Part shown: one piece after another, positions 34,701 through 47,167 of the stretch
How positions within the stretch are numbered: the first letter of the stretch is position 1
How the letters are laid out: each line of letters opens with the position of its first letter
Made by a program: the position numbers and the translations under genes
Notes under the pieces: model-generated
Databases searched by the model: none
Told to the model about the DNA's origin: nothing
What the model saw: the letters and a program-made list of their open reading frames with translations, nothing else
Origin: Epiperipatus broadwayi
Lineage: Eukaryota; Onychophora; Udeonychophora; Euonychophora; Peripatidae
Length of the DNA: 64,000 nt
Assembly: GCA_028023455.1 (NCBI GenBank)
Contig: JAQFVV010006731.1
Location: forward strand, 132,001-196,000
Direction: 5' to 3'

Positions 34701-34860
34701 GATATGATGATCCAGTCTCACTGATGAATGCTTGCCCAGCATGAAATGTTTATATTAGAGATTATTTATCTTTTTCACATGTATGTGATAGTGGGTATCA
34801 GTTTTATAAGATACAGTGGATGACTAAAGAGAGCTTGAAAGTGTGGATTAGGATCCCATC
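34350..34860 (-). mobile_element. Family A element with terminal inverted repeats and internal (TA)n
   Basis: On the minus strand it runs from about 34860 to 34350. The arm 34755-34860 (plus) matches the reverse complement of about 34350-34470, sharing ATTTATCTTTTT, CATGTATGTG and ATGACTAAAGA blocks. The middle contains the family A core and ATTAAGATAGC block, so family A has fold-back ends that are lost in the other copies. A TA array of 95 bp sits where other copies have a short TATATA. Confidence 0.65.
34604..34698. repeat. (TA)n microsatellite, 95 bp
   Basis: Pure TA, inside the family A element. Confidence 0.95.
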
Positions 34861-34904
34861 TACTATTACTACTACTGCTACTGCAGCTGCTACTACTGCT
34901 ACTG

Positions 34905-34991
<87 letters not shown>

Positions 34992-35038
34992 TTACTACTA
35001 CTACTACTACTACTACTACAGTGATGATGGCAACAATG

Positions 35039-35136
<98 letters not shown>

Positions 35137-35163
35137 CAACAACAACAATAATAATAATAATAG
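34861..35163. repeat. Compound (CTA)n/(AAT)n/(AAC)n microsatellite, about 300 bp
   Basis: CTA/ACT units with a few GCT and ATG interruptions, then AAT and a short AAC run. All long frames here (poly-Thr, Ser, Ile, Val) are repeat artefacts. Confidence 0.95.
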
Positions 35164-38080
35164 CTGCAGAAACAAACAATAATTAAAATAATTTTATTCA
35201 AATTCATGCATTCTTCAAACATACAAAAAAACTATTTACTAAATGCATTATCAGTAGTAACAAAAAAGGAATGTAAAACAATAAAAGGAATAAAAATAAT
35301 ATATATAAAATTATGCACATTTATTTATTAAAATGAATACACATGCTTAAATATGTACTATCTTTCACTTAATGGTATTAAAATATATCTGTATACATTA
35401 TATTACCTTGAAGAGTATTATATGATCTTCAAAATCTAAATGGTGTAGAATCTCCTAAATTATTGGTAAACTTCATATAGTAAGATATATTCCCATGTTT
35501 CAAATGCATATGAGATCATTATAAGAAATCTCTGTAATGTTGTTTACTATGTTAACTTTGTTCTTCATTTACTTTTGCAAAAAAATATAGTATTATTAAT
35601 GTTTTGCATTGTTTTTAAAGAAACATGAGGGATTTATATACTGCTGTAAACTTTTCACTAAAATAGCATAATTTTGTTTTCAATACATCTAAGGCCCTAA
35701 TCACACTGCAATAGTTTGAAATAGGTGACACTAAAGGTGCAAAAAGGTGTTCATAAGTTTTTCTATTAAGAATTGTTGTCATTCTGAAGTCGTGATAAGC
35801 TACTTTAGAACATAAATATTGTTCATTACTAAAAACGTAATTTAACATCTAAAACAATATCATAAACAACTATTTTAAATGTTTTATAACACAAATATTG
35901 TATATTATTGAGAAAAGTAATTTAGCATCTAGAACAGAATCTAAATCTTTATAATAATTTTTTCTCAAAATAATATTTTTATTTAATGTATAATTAAATA
36001 AGACAATTTTTTTTAAAAAAAAAAACGTTTTGTTGTCCTTTAAATTTATATATTTGTTTTTGCCCCAAACTTCAAACTTACTGATACTATTTTGTAAATA
36101 ATCACAATTATCAGAATTTTTGATATATTCATGAATTGTAAAATCAGTAAAGCATAAAATGCAGTATGCATAGGTAATTATTTTATCTGTAATAAAGTAA
36201 TGCATAGTGTTGAATTGATTGTTAATTTCTTCTATGCATAAATATGGTGCTGTGTTTAGCTATTTATTCCATTTATAAATGTGAGTATTGTCTGATAAAC
36301 TATTGTAAAAAAAATCATACTGTTTTATTATTTACAAATTATTAAATTTATGATCATTTATTTTTTGGATAGCTTAGCATGTTATTGAAAATGAAAGTAT
36401 TGCCTGTAAATCATTTGAAGTGCATAGTCTCAATGGTGTTTGAAGTGATTACATATTACAATAATTTTAACAATGATAATATTTGTAATAAATCAGGGGT
36501 TAATTGTAACAAACTCTAGTACAGATTTAAACATTTTAAAAATATGATTAATCACAATCAACGGTAAACTAAACTGTCTGATCTCCATACATGTTTGTTA
36601 CAATCTAGTATCATCAGATATACTAAATATTTAACCATCTATCAACAATTTCAGATTATTGGTTAGAATTTCTCATGTAAATGAAATTCTAACATAGGAT
36701 TGTAGTTTTCTGATTATGTTCTATTTTATCATAAAATTTAAAACACTTCATATATAAAGCAGATAAACGTCTAATCTCATTTCAAATTTTATATGATTTG
36801 AAAATAGCATCAAATTAAATAGGTAATATCAATTAATAGCTGCATTGAAAATATTCATAATAAACAAAAGAGTAATATTTAGCAATCTCTAATACAGATT
36901 AAAAATATCTAAATATCATTAGTTTATATTCAATGTAAAAACACTGACTAGTCTCATCTATTATGCAGTTTCAATCACAACATTGCTTCTTACATCATAT
37001 TAGAGATTTAACATCTTTCTTGATGCCTAATATTATTTATCAATAGATTTACAAGATATATTTTAATTTTAAAAAATGATTATATTATCTCTGTTATTAA
37101 TATTATATATTCAATTTAGCAATTATGATATTTATTAATTCATGTGAGATTTGAAAAAGGATTATTTGCTTTTATCTTTATTAATAGATAATAAATATTA
37201 TACAAATTTGAACACAAATGGAAAAGTGTGATCATCAAAAATTATTCATACTTTAAAAATAAAATAGTTTATTTTACTGCCAATTTGTATTGTTATTTGA
37301 AATACAAAGTAAAGCCTTTAATTTCTCTATATAAAATAAGATCATTGTTTTGCACTATTAAGATATCAAATAATCAATTAGTCATTACATTAACTTAGCT
37401 TACATTATACTATTTATTACCATAATCTTGTATTCTCATTATTTTTATGGTATTTAGAGTGAGCCTTAGTAATCAATAGGTGGAAATGGCACTGGTTAAA
37501 TTTAAGAAATGGCTGCCAGAAAAAAAAAGCATTAAAATCCAAAAATACAAATACACTGTTAAAAAATAAAAGTTCCTTATTCTTGAGTCTAGGAGTATCT
37601 GAATAGCACAGCAATGGTTAGGGATTTATTAAGTATTACAACTTTACATGTACTAATTATTAAAGTTTGCACTCAATGGAATAACAATAGTGAGAAGTTT
37701 ATGCTAATAAGCACGAAATAAGCAAAGGTTAAATAATAATTAGTTTGTCATGTGATGTCTTTCTGGTATAGCACCATTTCTTGCCAAAAAATAAAGTCTC
37801 ATATTATAAAAAATGAAGCCACCATAATATATAGAAACTGTATTGATTACAGATTTTATATAACTATGCATGCAAATAGGCATAGTTTTAAAAAATAAAA
37901 CAGTTTTTTGATTTGGACTAGTAAGTTATCAGTGTAAGAAAAAGATAAAAACGGCTGTTAAAAAAGGTGCATTAAATCTAATGATCAATGTCATGGATAA
38001 AAAAAATCAGAAAATTCCTCACTGATGAAACAATAAATTAGGAACTAGTCTGGTGATATTTGGATAAGAAACACGATTAG
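35164..38080. other. AT-rich non-coding DNA
   Basis: No gene or RNA recognised. Minus-strand frames at 35615-35848, 35870-36205 and 37417-37614 are AT-driven, with no domain or splice context that convinces. A stretch near 37585-37660 loosely resembles 38040-38110. Confidence 0.5.
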
Positions 38081-38430
38081 GAATTTATTAAATACTATTA
38101 TTACCAATTAAAAGCTACGAGTATAGAATATTATGTGTGTAAACATACATATATGTGTGTGTCCATACATTTGTTGTTTCTGTAATTATATTGCTTTAAT
38201 GAAATTTACACTTCATGTTAGTAATTTGAATTTAGTAATGTATAATATTTTAAATGAATTTATTAAATACTATTATTACCAATTAAAAGCTACGAGTATA
38301 GAATATTATGTGTGTAAACATACATATATGTGTGTGTCCATACATTTGTTGTTTCTGTAATTATATTGCTTTAATGAAATTTACACTTCATGTTAGTAAT
38401 TTGAATTTAGTAATGTATAATATTTTAAAT
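38081..38430. repeat. Identical 175-bp tandem duplication
   Basis: 38081-38255 and 38256-38430 are identical by eye, so the duplication is very recent or an assembly artefact. The 75-codon frame across it is not a gene. Confidence 0.9.
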
Positions 38431-39110
38431 GAATTATTTTATTCTTCGTAGTTATTTATTAAATGCAATGAATACAGTTTGGCTCTTAAATATGGCACAA
38501 TCAACTTACATATAAAATAAATGTGAAAATTAAAGATTTTCCATTTTATCTGTGAGCATACTTTTATTAATTACTCCTATTGCCAACACATGAATATATA
38601 TTGATTTTAGGTCTAAATTTAACGCTTTTTATTTAAAAAGCAACATATATGAAACGCTAAATTGAAATATAAATTAGATTCTTTAATAGGTTGAAATCTC
38701 CAGCATGTACGAGAGACAGACATCAAAATCGATAATTAAATTTTTAAAAGAAAATATTCTGTCAAAAATCAAAATTGATGACTGTTTAGAAAATTTGACA
38801 AGTTAAAATAAAAATAATTCGTTTTCTACTTCCATTAGCTAAATGAATTACAAAACTGGCACACATTTTTACTTTGATGTAATAGTTATAATACTGAAAG
38901 CTATAATTGAAATAAATGTTATATTACTGAAAATATATTTAAATTGTTTTACTTTAAAATGATCAATTATTTAATTATTGTGATCATATATGTATATATG
39001 CTCTGCATAGTTTAGTAATGTCAAACTCTGGAATATACAATCCCTGTATCAATTTTAGAACCAGTACTACCGGTGCTGAACTTTTTATGAACAAAAATAC
39101 AAATATCCAT
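38431..39110. other. AT-rich non-coding DNA
   Basis: No feature recognised. Confidence 0.55.
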
Positions 39111-39208
39111 AATTATTAAAATCCGTTTAACACTTAGACAATTCCGATGCCACTAATAATCAACAATCTCAACCTATTATCAATGCAACCCTCTTGAAAC
39201 AAAAATAA
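39111..39208 (+). repeat. Dispersed repeat family B, copy 2
   Basis: Diverged partner of 28141-28231 (CACTTAGACAATTCC, TAATAATCAACAATCTCAA). Confidence 0.55.
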
Positions 39209-39240
39209 AATAAAAGTAAAAATTTTCCAGAAATTAAACA

Positions 39241-39241
<1 letters not shown>

Positions 39242-39279
<38 letters not shown>
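39242..39279. repeat. (TA)n microsatellite
   Basis: Pure TA. Confidence 0.92.
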
Positions 39280-39281
<2 letters not shown>

Positions 39282-39706
39282 ATTTCTATGCTTTAATGGT
39301 ATGTGAATTCACTGCCAAGATGATGGCTTGTTATTTGAATATGCATAAAATCTAAACGTTTCTTGCATATTCCTCAGATTTTCAAATATATTTTGATTGT
39401 TTTTAGATAGCCAATTTATATATTATCATGTTGTATTCCTGTATTTTTAGTTACATGGTAAAGTGAAGTTAAGAAAACCATAAAACCAACACTAAGTTGC
39501 ATTGTTAACTAGACTCATGAGTAACATCTTTTTTACTGTTGTTCTATGGACAAATGTTGGAAATACATTTTTAATAAGGTGAATTTCTTAAGGATGCAGA
39601 ATTTATTGAGCTATTACAAGCTAATTTCTAAAATAATCTTACATCCAACATGTATGTATTTGGACAATATATTATGTATTAAAATTAATTCTAATGACAT
39701 AAAAAG

Positions 39707-39988
39707 GAGTAATCAATGGATTCCAGAAGGCTTGTGCATAAATTCCCTATCTAATGCCTACTCATCCAATATCCCCAGACTAGTTTCTGGTTTGTGGACT
39801 TCATCAGTGAGGAGCTTTGGATCTGAGAGCACAACCTAGATCTTAGGATCTAATGCAACCCTCCAGCAGCTACCTTTCATCTCTACTTAACTACAAATCT
39901 ATGAGAAATGAAATTGAAAACATAATTAGATGAGTAGGCATTAGATAGGGATTTTATGCACAAGCCTTGTGGGATCCATTGATTACTC
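39707..39988. mobile_element. Fold-back/MITE with 60-bp terminal inverted repeats
   Basis: Arms 39707-39766 and 39929-39988 are reverse complements with about six mismatches, starting GAGTAATCAATGGAT and ending CCTATCTAATGCCTACTCAT. The 162-bp centre has no transposase. No target duplication is obvious, so the outer limits are by arm match only. Confidence 0.85.
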
Positions 39989-40576
39989 TGGTTGGCACAG
40001 GGTGGCACTACTGTATAGAAAATTTTGTCTTGTTGAATAACAATTATGTGCTAGTATAAGAGATGGTTATCATGTGATGTTTAATGATATAAAAAGCTAA
40101 TCAAATTTGAAAAGGTAGAATAAAGTATGTTAAGAGAAAAAATAAAAGATTGAGATTAACTAAAACAAATAGAATAGAAAAAAAATTATATATATATATT
40201 GAATGTAATTCCAAACGAATTTATAGGTAATGAGTTAAAAAATAGTTAGCCCACTGCAGAACAAAAATTTCACTTATGCCTTTTAATAGAGAAATAATTG
40301 AAGAGGAAGTATTACCAGCTATAACAATTGCCAATTAGTGATGATCTGAATGATTTGTCATTCTTGCTTTGTACTCTAGCTAATAGTAGCTAGATATGCA
40401 TTTGATGCCCAATTATTAGATATTCAACTTTTTTTTGTATTTAAAAATTTTTCAGTTGGCTCGTGTACATCGGCTAGATTTATTTCCTTTTATGTTTTGA
40501 TAAAACTCTAATCAGTGGTTAGTGAAATTGGGAGATAAGTGTTTTTCTTTAATTTTTTACAACCCAATCTGTTAAA

Positions 40577-43020
40577 ATGAGTGGTGCCAATGCGTTACTG
40601 GACAGGCAAAACCTTATGGACAGTCAAAAATCAAAAATTAATGGTGATTCTATCATTTCAAATGAGGTTATATTTAATGTAAGCCTGCAATCTGAACTTT
40701 TTCAAAACTCAAGTAGTATGTCTATGTCAACTGACATCACACAGTATAGTCTTGTTAATCATGAAGCACCAGTAAAAAGCCTTCCAAAACAGCTCAATTT
40801 GTATTCACAAACTTCTAAAAATAACAAGTCTACCTCAGTTAAAAACTCTGCCATAATGAATGAGAAGCTCTCCGACTCACATAATTCAAGGAAAAATCTC
40901 AGTATGGATCAAACTCCTTCAAAAGCACCTTCCCCCCAGCATACAATCAAATATTAATACTAGAAAGTCATCCTTCTCCAAAAGATTCTGATTGCCCATC
41001 AAAAAATAATAGTGAAAGTTATGATATCAAATATAACACTGCTGCAATGAACGATACGGTAAAATGTAAAAACCACTCAAACTCTTTCAAAAGTGGCTTC
41101 AGACAGTGTAAAATTAAATTATAATACAAAAAAGTTATAATCCTAAAATTAATGATTCACAACAAAAAAAAAAGATTTGAAACTCATGACATGAATAAAT
41201 AAATTATCTTTGAAGAAGTAGATGATGCTCCACCAGAAGTAACCAATCTTTTCACCCATGAACTTTTTGAAGCTCAAAAAGACCCTTAGAGTCAATGCAA
41301 AGTGCTTGAAATTTAGAATTAAATAGAGAAACACAATCTCTGATCTTCCACAAAGTTTTAACTTTCCAACTACAATCAAAACAGAATAATCACAATTCCT
41401 TGTCTGATAGTGTTGATCGTAATGAAAACAATATACAGGTTTTGAAACAAAAAAATTTCAAGAGACTAAAAACAACTTCTGGTGTACTGAGTCTGATTAC
41501 TCAAGTGATTTATTAAAATCTGGTACCAAAATAAAACATCAGGTTGAATAAGACAAGTCAGTTCAAGTATCTCCACTGCTATCTCATACTAAAACTTTAC
41601 CGTCAGCTTCCAACACTAAAGGTCCTCACAGTTATGCCTCAATACTAATCAACAATTGATTCAGCATCTTGAACAAGGCTACTTTGACACAATCTTCACA
41701 ATTTAGATTTCTAGATGTAGATGAGGAAGAATATCTTATGCATACAGATGAAGGAAATTCATTGCAACCTCATTAATCAGATATGCAACCATTACTAAAT
41801 AACCATCAGGATATTAGTCTTCAATTTAACTCCAGAATACCAACTATGCCATTTAAATTGTTTTTAAACAATCACAGACAAAACACATTAATTCTTAGTA
41901 CAACAGATGATAACTGTCAACATTACACTTTCCCTACAGATGACTTCTTTCAATTGCTTAAAGACTTGGATCTAAGTGAAACCATTAAGAAGATTTATCA
42001 CCACCTAACATACATTATTTAATCATACAGTTCTATAATCATATGCAGAAAGAAACTTTCAAGTGACAACAAATCACACTCAGTCAGCATTATTTGGTTT
42101 CTATTGATATGAACAGGCCAAGACTTGCTCAGGGAATTGCTAGAAATTTCTACTTAAACTTTGCAGAGGCTGATCTCCAAAGAATGCTTGTCAAGTATGG
42201 TGAAGTTACAAACTTTAAGTACCTTCTGTAGTAGAGGACAGGGCTTGAACTGCCTTATTATAGTGGAGCTTTTACGATCAAGTTGGCCAATAGCATTACC
42301 CCACAAGACACTCCATCCACTCTGATGTCCCATTTTTATCTCAATACATGGAGTCCAGCCACAGTGTCTTTTCTGTGGTGACCACTCACATCTGATTAAA
42401 TTTTGCCATAGAAAAATCTGTGAGATATGCAAAGTGAAGAAATCCCCAAAATCACACATGCATGTCTTTTTCCCAGAACATGACCCTATCCTTTCAACCA
42501 AAAAACAATCACTCAGAACAAGAAACAGAGTTTCCAAATGAGTTGTCAGATATTGAATTAAATTGCATAAAGCAGCACTTTGAAGCTTATAAACCAGCAA
42601 TTGACATATGTGAATCAAGGGCTGACACCAATCAAAATCAGGAAGCTGTTGCTACTAAATGAAGCCAGAATGACAAAGACAAACCTCACAAAGAAATATC
42701 TCACCTCTCTACCTCCAAAAATCATACAAGGAGCATGTCTCACCCAATGCAGACTGTTCAAGACTTTTCAAACAATAGTAGAAAGACACAGGACTCATCT
42801 GGTTCTCAGATCAAGGAGGGTTATCTCTTCAATATCGATTCAGACCCTGGCTCCACTGCAACTCTACCCATTGTAAATTGGCAGCTGAGATTAAAACATA
42901 AAAAAAAAATAAAAACTAAGATATATGAAGCTCAACCAGTTCAGGAAATTACTACCATGAAAGACCCTGACTCCATGCCAGACCCCATCCTTGGTGATCC
43001 CTTGGGGTGCATGTTATTAA
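40577..43020 (+). pseudogene. LINE ORF1, broken, with CCHC zinc knuckles
   Basis: Starts with a 126-codon polar, Ser/Asn/Lys-rich frame (MSGANALLDRQN). Further frames include a possible RNA-binding fold piece, NFYLNFAEADLQRML and GEVTNF (about 42145-42215). Then comes CLFCGDHSHLIKFC, a perfect C-x2-C-x4-H-x4-C knuckle at 42365-42406, followed by CEICK with a downstream SHMH as a second, degenerate knuckle. The last part is Pro/Ser-rich. ORF1 proteins of this kind bind element RNA. Several stops and frame changes break it. Confidence 0.65.
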
Positions 43021-43184
43021 TCTGACACCATAGGCTCTAAGCTTCATACATCTGAAAGAATTATTACAGGGCAATGCATGTCAAATTGTCCCAATGGACA
43101 AATTTTTACACAGGGAAATAACAATTGCCCTTACAAAAGTAATTTCAGCCATACAGCTATGTTCCTTAAGGTTGGAGGTGCAAA

Positions 43185-43740
43185 TGTTTGAGGCATGAAT
43201 TCAATTAGTTGAGTTCTTGCTGTCAAGTGATGGTTAGAGAATGCAAAACTTAATGTGGTGTGTTTGGCAGAAACCAAACTTCATGTTTATTCCAACAACA
43301 AAATTTATGAACTCATGCAACTGCTTTGTTCTTTTCATTATGTGCCAGTGAACTGGTGTGGCATTCTTAATTAGCAAAATATTGTCTTACACAAAGCTTT
43401 AAACACTTTACTTAGATAATGAACTCCTTATAATTAATATCACGTTTGACAGTTTTTCACTCAACATCATATATCTATACATTCACAATAAAATAAACTT
43501 TGCAACCTCAACAATCCTTTTTGGAAACTTTAATATGAACTACAGTCAATTAAACAATAAATTCACCTCTTTAAACAAGGTAATGCTCTGTGGGGATAGT
43601 TACTTTCCACCAGATGCCTTCTTCTTTTATACATGCCAAAAAATCTCTGATCGATCTGCTATTGTACTTGCCAGAGTTACACTTTGACTTATGTGCCAAG
43701 CTTCTCAGATCACCTAGCTATTATATTCTCACTTTAAATT
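43185..43740 (+). pseudogene. LINE AP-type endonuclease remnant
   Basis: Frame pieces read GMNSIS then WLENAKLNVVCLAETKL (endonuclease start with the catalytic ETK box). Next is FGNFNMNYSQLNNKF, where live enzymes have GDFN, so a catalytic Asp is replaced by Asn. Last is SFSDHLAII, the SDH box. Motif order and spacing fit the exonuclease-endonuclease-phosphatase fold of LINE target-nicking enzymes. It has internal stops and cannot be active. Confidence 0.65.
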
Positions 43741-44522
43741 GACAACTCTTTCACTGATCACTCAAACCACCCACTTACCATTAGACTATTAAATTAAGAC
43801 AACACCCCAGAATCAGTATTTTCAGAGGCCTACATACTATTTCAGAAAATCAATATTCTCACTCTGCCTCCAATCCAAGCCTGGTCTTCCTTCATGGGTA
43901 TATTAAGCTCACTCATAAACTCCTACACTAGAAGATCCAAGGGTTCCAAGCTGCTGCTGAATGAACTTGATGGAATTGCCAACAAGCTGAATAATCTTCC
44001 AGTCTCCAATGCTAGCATATGTAAACAAGCAAAAAACTCTAGCACAATATGTAGCTACCAAGTGATCAAAAATTTTCCTAGCCAATCATCATAATTGGAC
44101 CCATGGCTATATAGGGTGGGCCTTGCATGCTATATGAAGACTTACCCACACCATGATATCTGTTGGCCACCATTAGTATAGTGGCCATGCCATGCTTGCT
44201 CAGATCCACAGTCATTTTCAATCTAACTTTCAAGATTATCCCTTTGGAATTGGGAATGTCTGGAGGGACACAGAAACTCACATCGACCATGGCATAACAG
44301 AAACCCATATTATTCAAAAGCTGCAATCCTACCCTGAAAGCACACATCCAGGAATTCATGGTATTCCCAGATTTATGCTGCTACACCTACATCACTTTAT
44401 AGCTCAAATAGTATGCCATTTAATTGACTTGCTCACTGGAGATTTTCAAAACATTTCTGATCTCTATCAAGTGCCCCTTGTAGATTTCCTCAAAAAGCAA
44501 GTAAATCCCTCAGAATTGACCA

Positions 44523-45287
44523 TTAACCCTTTCAACGATTATTATTTAATTGGCCGAATGAGTTAAAAATCAAAATTTGTAATTGGCCAACTCACAACTT
44601 TAACAAAATCTATTGTTAAAATAGATCACTTTTAATAATATAAATACATTAATTTCGTTTGTAAAAAGTATATTACTGAATTGTCAGATTATGAAACAAA
44701 CGAAAGTCTTTTCAAAAATAAAATTTGATTTATAATTTAAAAAATATTCAATTGTGGTGAAATAAAAGTAACCGCTATTCAACCAACCAAAAAAGATTGC
44801 GTCAGCAATCTTTTTTTTTTCACTTTAACGTTACGATCAATATGTAGCAATAAATAAATAATTCTTGGTAATATCTTAACTATTTTTCTAAAATAATTTG
44901 ATTTTTAGTATTATTTTATCAATAATAATTTGCAATTCAATTCAAATATTGTTTAAAATGTTGTAAGCATTCGTTTATAATTTTCGTAATAAAAATCAAA
45001 ACGAACGTAACTTTTTACTTTTTGGCAGCCATTTCCCTTTCTGACAGAAGTGGGACAGCCAATAAGATTCAAGAAAAGTTGGTGAGGAGGCGGTGCTTTG
45101 GTTTTGTTTGACATATATGGTCATTTTTATTGATTTTTTACTTGTAAAATAAATCTGAAGAGGGCACCATCTTACAGAACTTTTGATTTTCTTTCGAATG
45201 ACATATTATATGTATATGTGGGATAAAAAGTAGCCGATTTAGAGTGATGTCAAATCTTCTCATTTTTAGACGAGTCATGCATTCAAA
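44523..45287. mobile_element. Insertion inside the LINE reverse transcriptase
   Basis: The LINE protein reads ...NPSELTI up to about 44525 and ...NIRPIS from 45288. The 0.76 kb between them has different composition and no LINE homology. The left junction, TTAA followed by CCCTTTCAACG, looks like a piggyBac-type end. The right side ends GCATTCAAAG, of which the complement CTTTGAATGC is also piggyBac-like, but the TTAA there is not intact. It contains a terminator-like hairpin at 44789-44816. A non-autonomous DNA element is likely. Confidence 0.5.
44789..44816 (+). terminator. Perfect 12-bp hairpin with T run
   Basis: AAAAAAGATTGC, loop GTCA, GCAATCTTTTTT, followed by more T. It looks like a hairpin plus oligo-T, which would stop RNA polymerase III. 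No RNA gene is recognised upstream. Confidence 0.4.
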
Positions 45288-45708
45288 GAAATATTAGGCC
45301 CATCTCAATGATTACAATCCTCATAAAACTAATTGAAGCAATAGTAAAAAATTGTATCCAAGACAAAATTATACACCCACATATCTGAGTTTTAATTTGC
45401 CCAGAAAGAAGCATAAATCACTGATGCACTCCAAAGGTTTCTCCTTCTAATTGAGCATGTCAGAAAATGTCAAAAAATCCAAGCCATCACCATTCAAATA
45501 GACTTCTTCTCAGCCTTCAACATGGTAGTCCCCACAAAGCTGCTTCAAATTCTGCAAGATTACCAAGAACTGGATTTTTTATCTGAATAATAGTCAGCTT
45601 GTTGCTTAATAGATTCATCTTCACTTTTTTGGATGGAAAATTGTCAGAGGGATTCAGACCCATGTGTCAATTCCCCAAGGTTCTCCTTTGGTGACTCTTT
45701 GCTTTATT

Positions 45709-45982
45709 ACCTATGTGAATCTGCTTCTAAATAAGTTGGAGGCCAAGTTGCCTCGTATATATATATATATATATATTCTGGCCTTGAAATGCACTATTCA
45801 TCACATCACCTTTGTTGATAATGTTTCCATTTTCCTTCCTGATGTGTCTTACCTATGTGAATCTGCTTCTAAATGAGTTGGAGGCCAAGTTGCCTCATAT
45901 ATATATATTCTGGCCTTGAAATGCACTATTCATCACATCACCTTTGTTGATAATGTTTCCATTTTCCTTCCTGATGTGTCTT
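45709..45982 (+). repeat. Tandem duplication within the LINE
   Basis: Units start ACCTATGTGAATCTGCTTCT at 45709 and 45851 (periods 142 and about 132 bp). They are near identical except for the length of a TA run (longer in the first) and two substitutions. The duplicated piece carries reverse-transcriptase motif C. Confidence 0.85.
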
Positions 45983-46081
45983 AGCTTTTGACACTGCTAA
46001 ATATACTTAATACCTTTGACAACAGATTAAACTTCCAGATCAACTTTTCAATAACGGGAAAATCCTTTTCTTCAATTTTTT

Positions 46082-47167
46082 TTGACAAAGTCCCAATTTT
46101 TTTGGGAGTTTCCAATCTTTATGTCTAAACATTCAATGACCCATGAGATACAGAATGCTCTTCTGGCCAAAACCAAGAAGATGGTAAAGTCACTATCAAA
46201 AGTAACCTTGTCACTGCCAGGCAAGGTAGCCCTTTTAAATATGTTAGTCTTTCCTAGACTCAGCTACTTTTTTCCAATCATCAGGCCCACCAAGCATTTT
46301 GAGACATTGATTAACTTGCAATGCACCAAACTCTTTTGGAAAGGCAGGGTGGTGACCATCAGCATTGCCAAAAATCAAAAACCTAGAGAGCAGAATAGAC
46401 TTGACCTGCACTCGGTTGCCATCCTGTATATTCAGAAGTCTATTGTGGCCTTAATATCTATATACCTGAAACAGATGGAAGTAAATCTTCCAGTTTTATC
46501 TCAGCCCATGGACATGCCTCCACTGCCCAGTGTTTGGATGGCTGAGTTCTGGAGACATGTTTGCAAAGAACTGCACACAAATTACATTTATCTGGACAAG
46601 AAAAGAACTTTCTGGCAAGTATACAACCTCAAGCATCCCAACCAGGATCCTTTGTTCACCACATTAGAAGCAAACAACAGATTACTTGTCAAAAAGGCCA
46701 AGTACTGGTATTTGGAGTCAAAATACATTGATTTTATTCTCAAGTTGAACCTCAATTCACTCACTATAAGTCAATTTCTGGTGTCCACAAGAGGTTTCAA
46801 GAAGCTTAGCTCCCAGTTTCAACTGGGCAACTTAGCTGATGAGTCCTTTACTCATCTTCTCTATATCTACCCAGTACTAACCCCAGTCAGAATCTTCATA
46901 ATGGGAAAAATAACTCTCGACATCAGAATCATCCTATCTGTAACAAATTCCTTTAAACAAGGTTCCTTTGCTTCAATCAGACTCTTCATCTTCCTTACAT
47001 TTGCAGTCTGGTTGATGAGATGTAAGTTGATTTTCAGAACATTAGACTCCACAGTTCACTCCATCTTCATCAAGATTCTTCAACAAATCAAAACCAGAGA
47101 CCATGCTTTGGCACCTAACCAATTACATAAAGATACATGGGTCCAAATAGCTTTACAGAATGATTGA
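46082..47167 (+). pseudogene. LINE ORF2 C-terminal region, open but zinc motif lost
   Basis: 361 codons open. Blocks LSLPGKVALLNMLVFPRLSY, LHSVAILYIQKSIVALIS, YIDFILKLNLNSLT and FAVWLMRCKLIF match the two other LINE copies in this window. Where those have C-x2-C-x8-H-x4-C, this copy reads FQLGNLADESFTHLLYIY, so three of four metal ligands are gone. An intact frame with a destroyed motif suggests loss of function without many indels. Confidence 0.7.

Larger units (their letters stand above)
44192..46080 (+). pseudogene. LINE reverse transcriptase, interrupted
   Basis: The N-terminal part reads THPGIHGIPRFMLLHLHHF and ends VNPSELTI at the insertion. It resumes at 45288 with NIRPISMITILIKLIEAI, then IQIDFFSAFNMVVPTKLLQ (motif A), SIPQGSPLVTLCFITYVN (motif B) and HHITFVDNVSIFLPD (motif C; FVDN instead of xxDD). 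A tandem duplication repeats motif C. Stops and frameshifts occur throughout. Confidence 0.7.

Noticed and set aside
38133-38360. 75-codon frame
   Set aside because: Spans the 175-bp tandem duplication and simply repeats itself.
42154-42618. 154-codon minus-strand frame opposite LINE ORF1
   Set aside because: Shadow of the plus-strand zinc-knuckle region; the plus strand has the recognisable CCHC motif.
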